Positions 24,791 to 34,725 of a stretch of 64,000 bases of DNA are shown here, in pieces. Positions within the stretch are counted from its first letter, which is position 1, and each line of letters begins with the position of its first letter. The notes beneath the pieces were generated by a model that did not search any database, was not told where the DNA came from, and saw only the letters and a list, made by a program, of their open reading frames with translations. Origin of the DNA: Streptomyces sp. NP160 (lineage in GTDB: Bacteria; Actinomycetota; Actinomycetes; Actinomycetales; Quadrisphaeraceae). The translations under genes and the position numbers were made by a program. Location of the stretch: positions 1 to 64,000 of the forward strand of contig NZ_VDMJ01000037.1 of the NCBI RefSeq assembly GCF_006335115.1. The letters run 5' to 3'.

Positions 24791-25597
24791 ATGACCGCAC
24801 CCGCTTCCCCGACCAGCACGACCAGCACGACGACGGTCGGCGTCCTCGGCGGCATGAGCTGGGAGTCGACGGCGCTGTACTACCGCCTCGCCAACGAGCT
24901 GGTCCGGGACCACCGCGCCGGTGGCACCGGCGACCAGCCCGGCGAGCCGCTCGCCAGCGCCGACCTCCTGGTCCGCAGCCTCGACTTCGCCCCCGTCCGC
25001 CAGCTGCAGCTCACCGACCGCTGGGACGCCGCCGCCGAGCAGCTGCGCCGCGAGGGCCTGGCGCTCGCGGGGGCGGGCGCCGGCGTCGTCGTCGTCGCCA
25101 CCAACTACATGCACAAGGCGGCCGGCCCGCTCGAGGAGGCGCTCGCCGAGCGGGGCGCGACCTTCCTGCACCTCGCGGACGTCGTGGCGCGGGCGGCGCT
25201 GGCGCGCGGGGCGCGGACGGTGGGGCTGCTCGGTGCCGGCGGCACCATGACCGAGCCGTTCTACGCCGAGCGCCTCGCAGGCTCCGGGGTGGAGGTGGTG
25301 GTGCCCGACGCCGCCGGGGTGGCCCGCGTGGACGCCGCGGTGTTCGGCGAGCTGTGCCGCGGGGTGTTCTCGCCCGGCACCCGCGCCGACGTCGCCGCCG
25401 TGGTGGCCGACCTGGCCGAGCGCGGCGCGCAGGCGGTGGGCCTGTGCTGCACCGAGCTGGAGCTGCTCCTCGGCCCCGATGACGCCCCGGCCGGCGTGCC
25501 GCTGCTGCCTTCGGCGCGGCTCCACGTCGAGGCCGCGCTGGCGGCCTCCGGTCAGGTGCCCGCCGCCGGCCCGGTCGCCGCGCTGGCGACCGTCTAG
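24791..25597 (+). CDS. Aspartate/glutamate racemase family protein, one Cys missing
   Basis: A 268-residue member of the family that includes RacX and YgeA: TVGVLGGMSWESTALYYRLA at the start and FLHLADVVARA in the centre. Racemases of this fold use two cysteines. The second is present (Cys 220, GLCCTELELLL), but the first motif reads VVVATNYMHKAA, with Ala 103 where E. coli YgeA has Cys. A one-base (Cys-only) mechanism or a non-racemase reaction is possible. It heads a run with the alcohol dehydrogenase ten bases downstream, under a divergent LysR gene. Confidence 0.85.
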   Translation: MTAPASPTSTTSTTTVGVLGGMSWESTALYYRLANELVRDHRAGGTGDQPGEPLASADLLVRSLDFAPVRQLQLTDRWDAAAEQLRREGLALAGAGAGVVVVATNYMHKAAGPLEEALAERGATFLHLADVVARAALARGARTVGLLGAGGTMTEPFYAERLAGSGVEVVVPDAAGVARVDAAVFGELCRGVFSPGTRADVAAVVADLAERGAQAVGLCCTELELLLGPDDAPAGVPLLPSARLHVEAALAASGQVPAAGPVAALATV

Positions 25598-25607
25598 CCT
25601 CCGCCGG

Positions 25608-26690
25608 GTGCGCGCGCTGCAGTACGCCGAGCCCGGCGGCCCCCTGACCCTGGTCGACCTGCCCGACCCCGAGCCTCCGGTGCACGGCGCGGTGCTGGCG
25701 GTGGAGGCCACGGGCCTGTGCCGCAGCGACGTGCACGCGTGGGCCGGGCACGACCCGGACGTCGTGGTCGGCGCCCACGCCGGTCCCGGGGGCGGCGCCG
25801 CGACCCACGTCCCGGGCCACGAGCTGGCGGGCCGCGTGGTGGCCGTCGGCGCCGGCGTCGACGCGTCGTGGCTGGGACGGCGCGCGACCACCCCGTTCGT
25901 GCACGCCTGCGGCTCCTGCCCCGAGTGCGCCGCCGGTGACGGCCAGGTGTGCCGCGACCAGACCCAGCCGGGCTTCACCACCCAGGGGTCGTGGGCGGAC
26001 CAGGTGGTGGTCCGCCACGCGGACGTGAACCTCGTGGAGGTGCCGGACGACGTCGACGGCGGGGCCGCCGCCCTGCTCGGCTGCCGCTTCGCCACCGCCT
26101 ACCGCGGCCTGGTGCAGCGCGCGCAGCTGCGGCCCGGTGAGCGGGTGCTCGTGGTCGGCTGCGGAGGCGTGGGGCTGTCGGCGGTCGTGGTGGCCGCGGC
26201 GCTCGGAGCCGAGGTGGTGGCCGCCGACGTGGACGAGCGGGCGCTGGCCCGCGCGGTGGAGCTGGGCGCCAGCGCCACCGTGAGGACCGCGGGCCTGTCC
26301 CCGGCCGAGGTCGCCGACGCCGTGCGGGCGGCCGGCGGTGGCGCGGGACCGGCGGTCAGCGTCGACGCGGTGGGCCGGCCCGGGGCGCTGGACGCGTGCC
26401 TGCTCTCGCTGGCCCGGCGCGGCCGGCACGTGCAGATCGGCCTGGTGGCCTCCGAGCCCGTGGTCGAGGTCTCCCGCGTGGTCAGCCACGAGCTGGCGCT
26501 GCTCGGCAGCCACGGCATGGACGCCCGCAGCTACCCCGAGCTCATGGCGCTGGTCACCAGCGGCCGGCTGCGACCGCAGGACCTCGTGGCGCGCTGGCTG
26601 CCCCTGGAGGACGCCGCCGGGATCGAGGCGCTGGTGCGGGCCATGGACGGCGGCACAGCACCCGTCGGCGTCACGATGATCCGCCCGTGA
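25608..26690 (+). CDS. Zinc-dependent alcohol dehydrogenase (MDR family)
   Basis: A 360-residue medium-chain dehydrogenase. Catalytic zinc ligands are Cys in TGLCRSDVHAW, the His-Glu in VPGHELAG, and Cys in LLGCRFATAYRGL; the structural zinc lobe is CGSCPECAAGDGQVC with four Cys. The Rossmann motif is VVGCGGVGLSAVVVAAALGA. It oxidises an alcohol or reduces an aldehyde with NAD(P); the substrate is unknown. The start GTG at 25608 is ten bases after the racemase stop, and its own stop overlaps the next start by four bases, so the three form an operon. Confidence 0.92.
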   Translation: MRALQYAEPGGPLTLVDLPDPEPPVHGAVLAVEATGLCRSDVHAWAGHDPDVVVGAHAGPGGGAATHVPGHELAGRVVAVGAGVDASWLGRRATTPFVHACGSCPECAAGDGQVCRDQTQPGFTTQGSWADQVVVRHADVNLVEVPDDVDGGAAALLGCRFATAYRGLVQRAQLRPGERVLVVGCGGVGLSAVVVAAALGAEVVAADVDERALARAVELGASATVRTAGLSPAEVADAVRAAGGGAGPAVSVDAVGRPGALDACLLSLARRGRHVQIGLVASEPVVEVSRVVSHELALLGSHGMDARSYPELMALVTSGRLRPQDLVARWLPLEDAAGIEALVRAMDGGTAPVGVTMIRP

Positions 26691-27085
26691 CCTCACAGCC
26701 GCCGTCCTCACAGCCGCCGTCCTCACCGGGCCCGCCGCTCTCGCTGGCGGACGTGGTGGCCGCGCTGGAGGCCGAGCGGGCCGACGCGACCGCGCAGGTG
26801 CGCGACCTGGAGCGGGCCGTGGCGGGGGTGGTGGAGGCCTCCCGCGACTCCAACGCCGACGACGAGCACGACCCGGAGGGCGCCACCATCGCCTTCGAGC
26901 GGGCCCAGGCCATCGCCGTCCGCGACCGCCAGCTCGCCCGGCTGCGGGAGGTGGACGCCGCTCTCGAGCGCGTCGCCACGGGGACGTTCGGACGGTGCGA
27001 GCGCTGCGGATGTGAGATCGCACCGGGAAGGCTCCTGGTCAGACCCACTTCTCACACCTGCGTCTCGTGCGCCTCTGTGAGGTAG
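26687..27085 (+). CDS. TraR/DksA-type zinc-finger protein
   Basis: A 132-residue protein of the DksA/TraR family. A coiled-coil region with the DSNADDEHDPEGATIAFER segment leads to the four-Cys zinc finger CERCGCEIAPGRLL...CVSCA at the C-terminus. DksA-like proteins enter the secondary channel of RNA polymerase; short actinobacterial members are less well known. Start GTG at 26687 overlaps the dehydrogenase stop by four bases. The first 18 residues are a Pro/Ser repeat (SQPPSSQPPSS). Confidence 0.88.
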   Translation: MTSQPPSSQPPSSPGPPLSLADVVAALEAERADATAQVRDLERAVAGVVEASRDSNADDEHDPEGATIAFERAQAIAVRDRQLARLREVDAALERVATGTFGRCERCGCEIAPGRLLVRPTSHTCVSCASVR

Positions 27086-27100
27086 CAGCTGAGGTTCCAT

Positions 27101-27132
27101 ATCTCACACGGCAGGTCGACGCGGTGTGAGAT
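27101..27132. terminator. Terminator-like stem after the DksA-like gene
   Basis: ATCTCACAC (27101-27109) and GTGTGAGAT (27124-27132) form a perfect 9-bp stem around 14 bases, between the DksA-like gene and the oppositely oriented dehydrogenase remnant. The local sequence is less GC-rich than its neighbours. TGTGAGAT also occurs inside the end of the DksA-like gene at 27012. Confidence 0.5.
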
Positions 27133-27136
27133 CGGG

Positions 27137-27277
27137 TCAGCGGTGGGTGCGGAAGCCGCCGTTGCTGAACAGCACCTGCCCGGTCACCCAGCCGCCGCGC
27201 GGTGACAGGAGGAACTCCACGAGGTCAGCGGTGTCCTGCGGGGTGCCCAGGCGTCCGAGCGGCGTGGCCGCTCGCCG
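27137..27277 (-). pseudogene. C-terminal remnant of a short-chain dehydrogenase
   Basis: A 46-residue end of an SDR reading RLGTPQDTADLVEFLLSPRG then GGWVTGQVLFSNGGFRTHR and a stop at 27137. This is the standard SDR ending. Nothing of the nucleotide-binding or catalytic parts is present upstream; the sequence is cut off where the promoter and start of the HIT gene begin. It is a relic of a deletion that joined two unrelated regions. Confidence 0.75.
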
Positions 27278-27323
27278 GTGAGCACCGGGTTTTCCCGGCC
27301 CCGCGCGTGGGCAGGGAGCGGGT

Positions 27324-27770
27324 GTGGCGCAGGAGTTCACCCCGCGGGGGTCAGACCAGCCGTGCGTGTTCTGCAGCATCGTGCGCGGGGAGGTCTCGGC
27401 GGAGGTGGTGCACCGCACCGACACCGTGGTCGCCTTCCTCGACGCGCACCCGCTGTTCCCCGGGCACGTCCTCCTCGTGCCGGCCGTCCACGTGCAGACG
27501 TGGGACCAGCTGCCCGTCGAGCTCGCCCACGAGTGGCTCACCACGAGCCAGGCGCTGCAGCGCGCCGTCGAGGCGGCCACGGGAGCCGACGGGGCGCTGC
27601 TGCTGAACAACAACGTGGTCAGCCAGAGCGTCCCGCACGTGCACCTGCACGTGATCCCCCGCACCCGGGGTGACGGGCTGAGGTTCTTCCTCGGCCCGCG
27701 CCGCCGCTACGCGGCGGGACAGGCCCGCGAGGTGGCTGACGCCGTCCGGGAGCAGCTCGCTCCGGGGTGA
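27324..27770 (+). CDS. HIT family protein
   Basis: A 148-residue histidine-triad nucleotide hydrolase or transferase. The triad is HVHLH with His 105, 107 and 109 in SVPHVHLHVIPR; the N-terminal CVFCSIVRGE has the paired Cys often seen binding zinc. It acts on nucleotide conjugates such as adenosine phosphoramidates. GTG start at 27324 with GGGAG about ten bases before. It is monocistronic, next to the dehydrogenase relic. Confidence 0.9.
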   Translation: MAQEFTPRGSDQPCVFCSIVRGEVSAEVVHRTDTVVAFLDAHPLFPGHVLLVPAVHVQTWDQLPVELAHEWLTTSQALQRAVEAATGADGALLLNNNVVSQSVPHVHLHVIPRTRGDGLRFFLGPRRRYAAGQAREVADAVREQLAPG

Positions 27771-27804
27771 GCCGCTCGGAGCTCCGGCGGGGCGGACTGG
27801 TGGT

Positions 27805-28176
27805 TCAGGTCCCGGTGGGGCGCTCGCGGGCCGGAGCCCCGGGGACCAGGTCCACCACGTGGTCGGCGCCGAAGATCTCCAGCGCGTGCAGCGGCTGCCC
27901 GCTGGCCCCGACCACCCGCACCCGGCGCGGCGCGACCAGGCGGGCGACCTGCACCAGCAGCCGCATGCCGGAGGAGTCCAGGAACGTGGTGTCCGTGAGG
28001 TCGACCTGCTCGACGTCACCCCACTGCGGCAGGTCGTGGAGCACGTCCTGCGTGACCGAGATGTCGACCTCGCCGCTGACCACCAGCGTGGTGGGGTCCG
28101 CGGCGTCGAGGTCGATGGTCCCCACGGGCCCGCCGACGGCGTCACCGCGCGCTGGTGCTGTCCCCACGCCCCCCAT
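27805..28176 (-). CDS. STAS-domain anti-sigma factor antagonist
   Basis: A 123-residue STAS protein. The core strand VVSGEVDISVTQDVLHDL and the phosphorylation loop FLDSSGMRLL (Ser 68/69) are present. Such antagonists bind an anti-sigma kinase when dephosphorylated and so free a sigma factor. No anti-sigma gene is adjacent, but an RsbW-like ATPase (39.5 kb) and two SpoIIE-type phosphatases (37.0 and 53.8 kb) are in this window. Ends are disordered. It is a single gene, divergent from the DUF1905 gene. Confidence 0.88.
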   Translation of the reverse strand: MGGVGTAPARGDAVGGPVGTIDLDAADPTTLVVSGEVDISVTQDVLHDLPQWGDVEQVDLTDTTFLDSSGMRLLVQVARLVAPRRVRVVGASGQPLHALEIFGADHVVDLVPGAPARERPTGT

Positions 28177-28290
28177 CTTGCACGGGCGGGCCCTCGATCG
28201 TCAGCCGACGTCCCCCTGGCGCACCATCACGGTGTCTCCCCTCCGCAGGCCGAGGGTGACGGCGAGGGGCTGCTGCGCCACGCTGGGGCG

Positions 28291-28677
28291 GTGGCGAGGA
28301 GGCGGCCGGGCGGGCACCACGAGCAGGACGACGACGGCGGGCCGCCTGGCGCGCAGACGCGCTACGAGTTCACGGCGGAGCTGTGGCGGTGGCAGGCGCG
28401 CACCGACGAGTGGGTCTTCGCGACCCTGCCCCAGGACGCGTCCGACGAGATCGCCGCGGTGCCCCGTCCGCGCGCCGGCTTCGGTGCCGTCAGGGTGACG
28501 GTCACGGTCGGCGGCTCGCGGTGGACCACCTCGATCTTCCCCGAGCCGTCGGGAGCCCCTGACGTGGAGGGCGAGCGGCGCGTCCGCTACGTGCTGCCGC
28601 TGAAGAAGGCGGTGCGCGCCCGGGAGGGCCTGGAGCTGGGCGACGAGGCGCGGGTCGCGGTGGAGACCCACCACTGA
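28291..28677 (+). CDS. DUF1905 domain protein
   Basis: A 128-residue protein. After a disordered charged start, the core (TRYEFTAELWRWQARTDEWV, FGAVRVTVTVGG, RWTTSIFP, RYVLPLKKAVRAREGLELGD) matches the DUF1905 beta-barrel. The function is unknown. GTG at 28291 gives the shortest form with the complete domain. The gene converges on the RecQ-like helicase with about 40 bases between. Confidence 0.8.
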   Translation: MARRRPGGHHEQDDDGGPPGAQTRYEFTAELWRWQARTDEWVFATLPQDASDEIAAVPRPRAGFGAVRVTVTVGGSRWTTSIFPEPSGAPDVEGERRVRYVLPLKKAVRAREGLELGDEARVAVETHH

Positions 28678-28718
28678 GGGCGCCCGCCGACGCCGGCGCG
28701 GTGAGCGGTGTGGGGTGC

Positions 28719-30944
<2,226 letters not shown>

Positions 30945-30983
30945 GGAGCACCACTCTGCCCTGCGCCTCCGACAGCACCCCTG

Positions 30984-31655
30984 TCAGCGCGGGGCCGTCC
31001 AGACCGCGACGTAGCGCCAGAACAGCCAGCGCCGCACGCGCACACCCGGCAGCTGCGTCCGCAGCGCGGCGGCGATCTCCACGTACGGCTCCGCTGCCTC
31101 GCGGGTCGGAGCGGTCATGTGCGCCGGGTGCTCGGTGGCGGTCCTCGGGTGCCTGACCAGCCCGACCAGCGGGTTCAGCGCCACCGAGACCCACGAGTGG
31201 TACCGGTCGGCACGGGTGTCGCGGTAGCAGCCGACCACCACGAGCCTCCCGCCCGGGCGCAGCGCAACACGGGCCGCCGCCAGCGTCGGCTCCAGCGGGA
31301 GGTGGTGCAGGCTCGCGACGAAGGTCAGCAGGTCGACCGACCGCTCCGGCAGGGCCTCGAACGGCGCGTGCCGCACCTCGACGTTCGGCAGGGCCGCGGT
31401 GGCCGACGCGGCCAGGTCCGCGCAGCGCTCGTCCGGCTCTACGCCGGTGACCCGCGGCAGCACCCTCGCCAGCTGCCGCAGCAGGTTCCCCGTGCCGCAG
31501 CCGACGTCCACGGCGCGGGTGCCCCCCTCCGCGGCGACGCGACGGGCGTGGTGCAGCACCACCGGCGCGTAGACGTCGTCGTGCGACCAGGGGTGGCGGG
31601 CGTTGAGGGCGTCGAGCGTCCTCAGCGCCGTCGACGCCACCGCGGGGGCTGCCAT
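30984..31655 (-). CDS. Class I SAM-dependent methyltransferase
   Basis: A 223-residue methyltransferase. The SAM motif is TRAVDVGCGTGNLLRQLARV near residue 45, the acidic end of strand 2 is VTGVEPDERC, and strand 4 is VDLLTFVASLHHLPLEPTL. No specific substrate domain is visible. ATG at 31655 fits the family start; longer frames upstream are shadow sequence. The gene ends 40 bases before the RecQ-like start on the same strand, so they may be co-transcribed. It is divergent from the broken epimerase gene. Confidence 0.88.
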   Translation of the reverse strand: MAAPAVASTALRTLDALNARHPWSHDDVYAPVVLHHARRVAAEGGTRAVDVGCGTGNLLRQLARVLPRVTGVEPDERCADLAASATAALPNVEVRHAPFEALPERSVDLLTFVASLHHLPLEPTLAAARVALRPGGRLVVVGCYRDTRADRYHSWVSVALNPLVGLVRHPRTATEHPAHMTAPTREAAEPYVEIAAALRTQLPGVRVRRWLFWRYVAVWTAPR

Positions 31656-31761
31656 GCCCGCCAGTGTGGAGGCGGCGCCGGGCCTGCAGATCACCTGCCA
31701 CCGGAACAGGTGCACCCTGACGGGGCACCGCGACCGGGGGACGAGCGGAGGGGAGGCGCGC

Positions 31762-32738
31762 GTGGAGGCGCTCGTGCTGGGGGTCAGCGGCATGACCGGC
31801 AGGGCCGTCGCGGCCGCGCTCGCGGACGCCGGGCACCGCGTGGTGGGCACCGGCCGGTCGGCGGACCGGTTCCCCGCGGCGCTGCGCGAGCGCGGCGTGG
31901 CCTTCCTCCGTTCGGACCGCCACGACCCGGTCGAGCTGCGCGCCGCGGTCGGGAGGGGCGCGGACGTCGTCGTCGACGTGCTCGCCTTCACGGCAGCGCA
32001 CGCGCGCAGCGTGCTCGAGGCGTCCCCGGACGTGGGCTCCGTCGTCGTGGTGTCGAGCAAGGCGGTGTACCGCGACGCCCAGGGTCGCCACTCCAACAGC
32101 GACGAAGCGCCCGACTTCGGCGGCCCGGTCACCGAGGACACCCCGACGCTGGCGCCGGACTGGTCGGGCGCGTACGACTCGCGCGCGGGCTACGGCCCCA
32201 CAAGGCGGCGGTGGAGGCGGTGTACCGCGGTGCGGACCTGCCGGTCTCCGTGCTGCGCCCGTCGCGGGTCCACGGCCCGGGGAACGCCCACCCGCGCGAG
32301 CAGTGGGTGGTCGACAGGGTGCTGGCCGGCCAGCGCACCTTCCGCCTCCCGCACGCCGCGGGCGCCGGCAACCACCCGACGGCCGCCGCGAACCTCGCCG
32401 CGCTGGTCCTCCTGTGCGCCGAGCGGCCCGCGCACCGCGTGCTGAACTCCGCCGATCCCGGCACCCCCACGGCCGCCGAGGTGGTCACCGCCGTCGCTGC
32501 CGCGACGGGCGTCGAGGTGGAGGTCGTCGACGACGACGACGGGGACGCGGACGGCGACGTTTCGCCCTGGAGCACGTGGCCGCCCTTCTTCCTGGACACG
32601 CGGGCGTCCCGGGCGGTCGGGTACCGGCCTGCCGGCACCCACGCGCAGACGGTCGGCGCGAGCGTGGCCGAGCTCGTGGAGCGCTCGCGCTCGCGGGCAC
32701 CAGCACCAGCACGACACCGGGCGACCGGGTCGCCGTGA
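31762..32738 (+). pseudogene. NAD-dependent epimerase/reductase, frameshifted
   Basis: An extended SDR with the Rossmann start LVLGVSGMTGRAVAAALADA and VVVVSSKAVYRD. Near 32199 the frame breaks: the first part reads DSRAGYGP, and one base further on the sense continues HKAAVEAVYRGADLPVSVLR to a stop at 32738. One extra C in the run at 32196-32199 would restore YGPHK, the catalytic YxxxK, so the break falls exactly inside the active site. Start GTG 31762 follows GGAGGGG. Either a one-base deletion inactivates the gene or the base was missed in sequencing. Confidence 0.85.
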
Positions 32739-32799
32739 CGCTGTCCCCGCCCTCGTCCATCCCGAGCAGGGCTGGTGCCTCTGGTGCCAGGCTCTGGTC

Positions 32800-33744
32800 G
32801 TGCCCACCGCCGCTGCGCCGCCGTCACGGGTCCTGGCCGCCTTCGGCCTCCGCGGCGCCACCGTCACCGTGCTTCCCGGCGGTCAGGGCAGCAGCTGGCT
32901 GGTCTCGCCAGCCCCAGCCCCAGCCCCGGCGCCCGACGCGGCGACCGGCTCGGGGCGCCCGGCGGCGCCCCTGGTGCTCAAGCCCGTCGAGGGCGACCTG
33001 CAGGCCGAGGAGGTCGCCTGGCTGGCCGAGGTCCTGGCGCCGCTGTGCGTCGCACCGGCGCACGAGGTCGGCTTCCGCCTGCCTGCTCCGGTGCCGGGAC
33101 CCGGGGACCGGTGGGTCGTCGACGGCTGGAGCGCCACCACCTGGGCCGCCGGCGAGCCCGGCCCCGCCGGCCGCTGGGTGGACCTGCTGGCCACCGCGCG
33201 GGCCTTCTCGACGGCCCTCGCCCCCCTGCCGCGGCCCGGGTTCCTCGAGCGCCGCACCGACCCGTGGGCGGTGGCCGACCGCGCCGCCTGGGGCGAGCAG
33301 CCGCTGGAGGTCCTCCCCGACCAGCGCGCGCTCGTGGACGGGCTGCGGCAGCTCGCCCGGCGCGGTGACCGCCACCCGCGAGCCGACCAGCTCGTCCACG
33401 GCGACATGACGGGGAACGTGCTCTTCGCCGAGGGACTGCCCCCGGCGGTCATCGACGTCTCGCCGTACTGGAGGCCGGCGGCCTACGCGGGCGCGGTGGT
33501 CGTCGCGGACGGACTGCTGTGGTGGGGCCAGGACGGCGGCCTGGTCTCCGCGGCCGGCGAGAGCGGGGACGTGGGTCTGGTGGCGCGGGCGCTGCTGTTC
33601 CGGCTGCTCACCGACGTGCAGCTGGTGGGGGACGGCTGCGACGACGTCACCGCGAGAGGTGCTCAGGGCGCGGTGCCGCTGCGGGCGGTCGACGTGGCGC
33701 GCTACCGGCGCGCGCTGGACGTGCTCGGGGGCGCGGGCGCGTGA
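32800..33744 (+). CDS. Aminoglycoside phosphotransferase-like protein (TIGR02569 type)
   Basis: A 314-residue protein-kinase-like fold protein of the actinobacterial TIGR02569 group: VLAAFGLRGATVTVLPGGQG then SSWLV, LVLKPVEGDLQAEEVAWLAE, RTDPWAVADRAAWGE, and the catalytic loop QLVHGDMTGNVLF with VIDVSPYWRP. Catalytic Asp and Asn are present. The phosphoryl acceptor is unknown. Residues 36-52 are a Pro/Ala-rich insert. The stop overlaps the next start by four bases. Confidence 0.85.
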   Translation: MPTAAAPPSRVLAAFGLRGATVTVLPGGQGSSWLVSPAPAPAPAPDAATGSGRPAAPLVLKPVEGDLQAEEVAWLAEVLAPLCVAPAHEVGFRLPAPVPGPGDRWVVDGWSATTWAAGEPGPAGRWVDLLATARAFSTALAPLPRPGFLERRTDPWAVADRAAWGEQPLEVLPDQRALVDGLRQLARRGDRHPRADQLVHGDMTGNVLFAEGLPPAVIDVSPYWRPAAYAGAVVVADGLLWWGQDGGLVSAAGESGDVGLVARALLFRLLTDVQLVGDGCDDVTARGAQGAVPLRAVDVARYRRALDVLGGAGA

Positions 33745-34331
33745 GCGGCGCCCGTGACGTGGAGCGAGCTGTCGCGGCCATGACCGCCGCCCTGCAGCCG
33801 AGCGCCGACCACGAGTGGAGCGCGCCCGCGGGAGACCTCGACTGGAGCTGCTGGCAGACCACCGCCCACGTCGCGCACGACCTGCTCGCCTACGCGTGCC
33901 AGGTCACCGCTCGACCTCGCGACGCCTACCTCCCGCTCGACCTCGTGGTGCGCCCCGACGCCTCTCCGTCGCAGCTGCTGCAGGCCGTCCGGACCTCCGC
34001 GTCGCTGCTGGTCCTCGCGCTGGACGCCGCTGACCCCCGGGCACGGGCGTGGCACTTCGGGACGACCGACCCCAGCGGTTTCGCGGTGCTCGGCGTCAAC
34101 GAGCTGCTGGTCCACGCCTGGGACGTCTGCCAGGGCCTGGGGCTGGGCTTCGAGCCGCCGGAAGACCTGGCGCGGGGGGTCCTGGACCGGCTGTGGACGC
34201 GCGCCCCCGCCGGGTCGCCGTGGCAGGTGCTGCTGTGGTGCACCGGCCGGGTGGCGCTGCCGGGGCACCCGCGGGCGGGTGGCTGGGTGGAGCCCTCTCC
34301 CGCCCCCTGCGGGGACGACCGGGACTGGTGA
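33741..34331 (+). CDS. Maleylpyruvate isomerase-type (DinB-like) protein
   Basis: A 196-residue protein with the mycothiol-dependent maleylpyruvate isomerase N-terminal fold: helices containing WQTTAHVAHDLLAYA (metal His) and ELLVHAWDVCQGLGL (second metal His pair). In actinobacteria many such proteins use mycothiol for isomerisation or transfer; the substrate here is unknown. GTG at 33741 overlaps the stop of the phosphotransferase-like gene by four bases, so the two are coupled. No SCP2-type second domain follows. Confidence 0.8.
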   Translation: MSGARDVERAVAAMTAALQPSADHEWSAPAGDLDWSCWQTTAHVAHDLLAYACQVTARPRDAYLPLDLVVRPDASPSQLLQAVRTSASLLVLALDAADPRARAWHFGTTDPSGFAVLGVNELLVHAWDVCQGLGLGFEPPEDLARGVLDRLWTRAPAGSPWQVLLWCTGRVALPGHPRAGGWVEPSPAPCGDDRDW

Positions 34332-34519
34332 GCTCACAGCGGGCGGGAGGGCGCTGCCGGCGAGCAGGGCGACGACCGCCGCCTCCTGGCGGCAGGCGTC
34401 GCGGTGGCGGGGGACGGTTCAGCCGGACGGCGACCTCGGGCCCCCGCGTGCGCCCGCTGCGGCCTCAGGTGGAGCCGATGACCACCGCTGTGGGTACGCG
34501 ACGCCGGTACCGGACGAGC

Positions 34520-34598
34520 CGTCCCGACCAGCATGCAGAAGTCTGCCGGCGGGCGCCCAGCGGACGTCGCGGAGGAGTTCTGCATGTCGGTCGGGACG
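34520..34598. repeat. Intergenic inverted-repeat element, copy c
   Basis: A 79-base element with 21-base arms, 34520-34540 (starts CGTCCCGACCAGCATGCAG) and 34578-34598 (ends TCGGTCGGGACG), pairing at 19 of 21. The centre contains GGCGGGCGCCCAGCGG. In reverse orientation it aligns with copy d. It lies in the 394-base gap (34332-34725), which has no gene. Confidence 0.65.
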
Positions 34599-34617
34599 AC
34601 CCGGCTGGCTGAGCCGT

Positions 34618-34690
34618 GACGACCGACGTGCAGGAACCCGTCGGAGGACCCACTGGGCGCCTGCCGGCGCACCCCCGCACGTCCGTCGTC
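34618..34690. repeat. Intergenic inverted-repeat element, copy d
   Basis: Arms GACGACCGACGTGC (34618-34631) and GCACGTCCGTCGTC (34677-34690) pair at 13 of 14. Its centre CACTGGGCGCCTGCCGGC is the inverse of the centre of copy c, and its left arm matches copy a at 13083. Two elements in opposite orientation just after the broken oligopeptidase gene. Confidence 0.6.
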
Positions 34691-34725
34691 CCGGCCGCCC
34701 TCAGCCACCGGGCGGGAGCTGCGCG

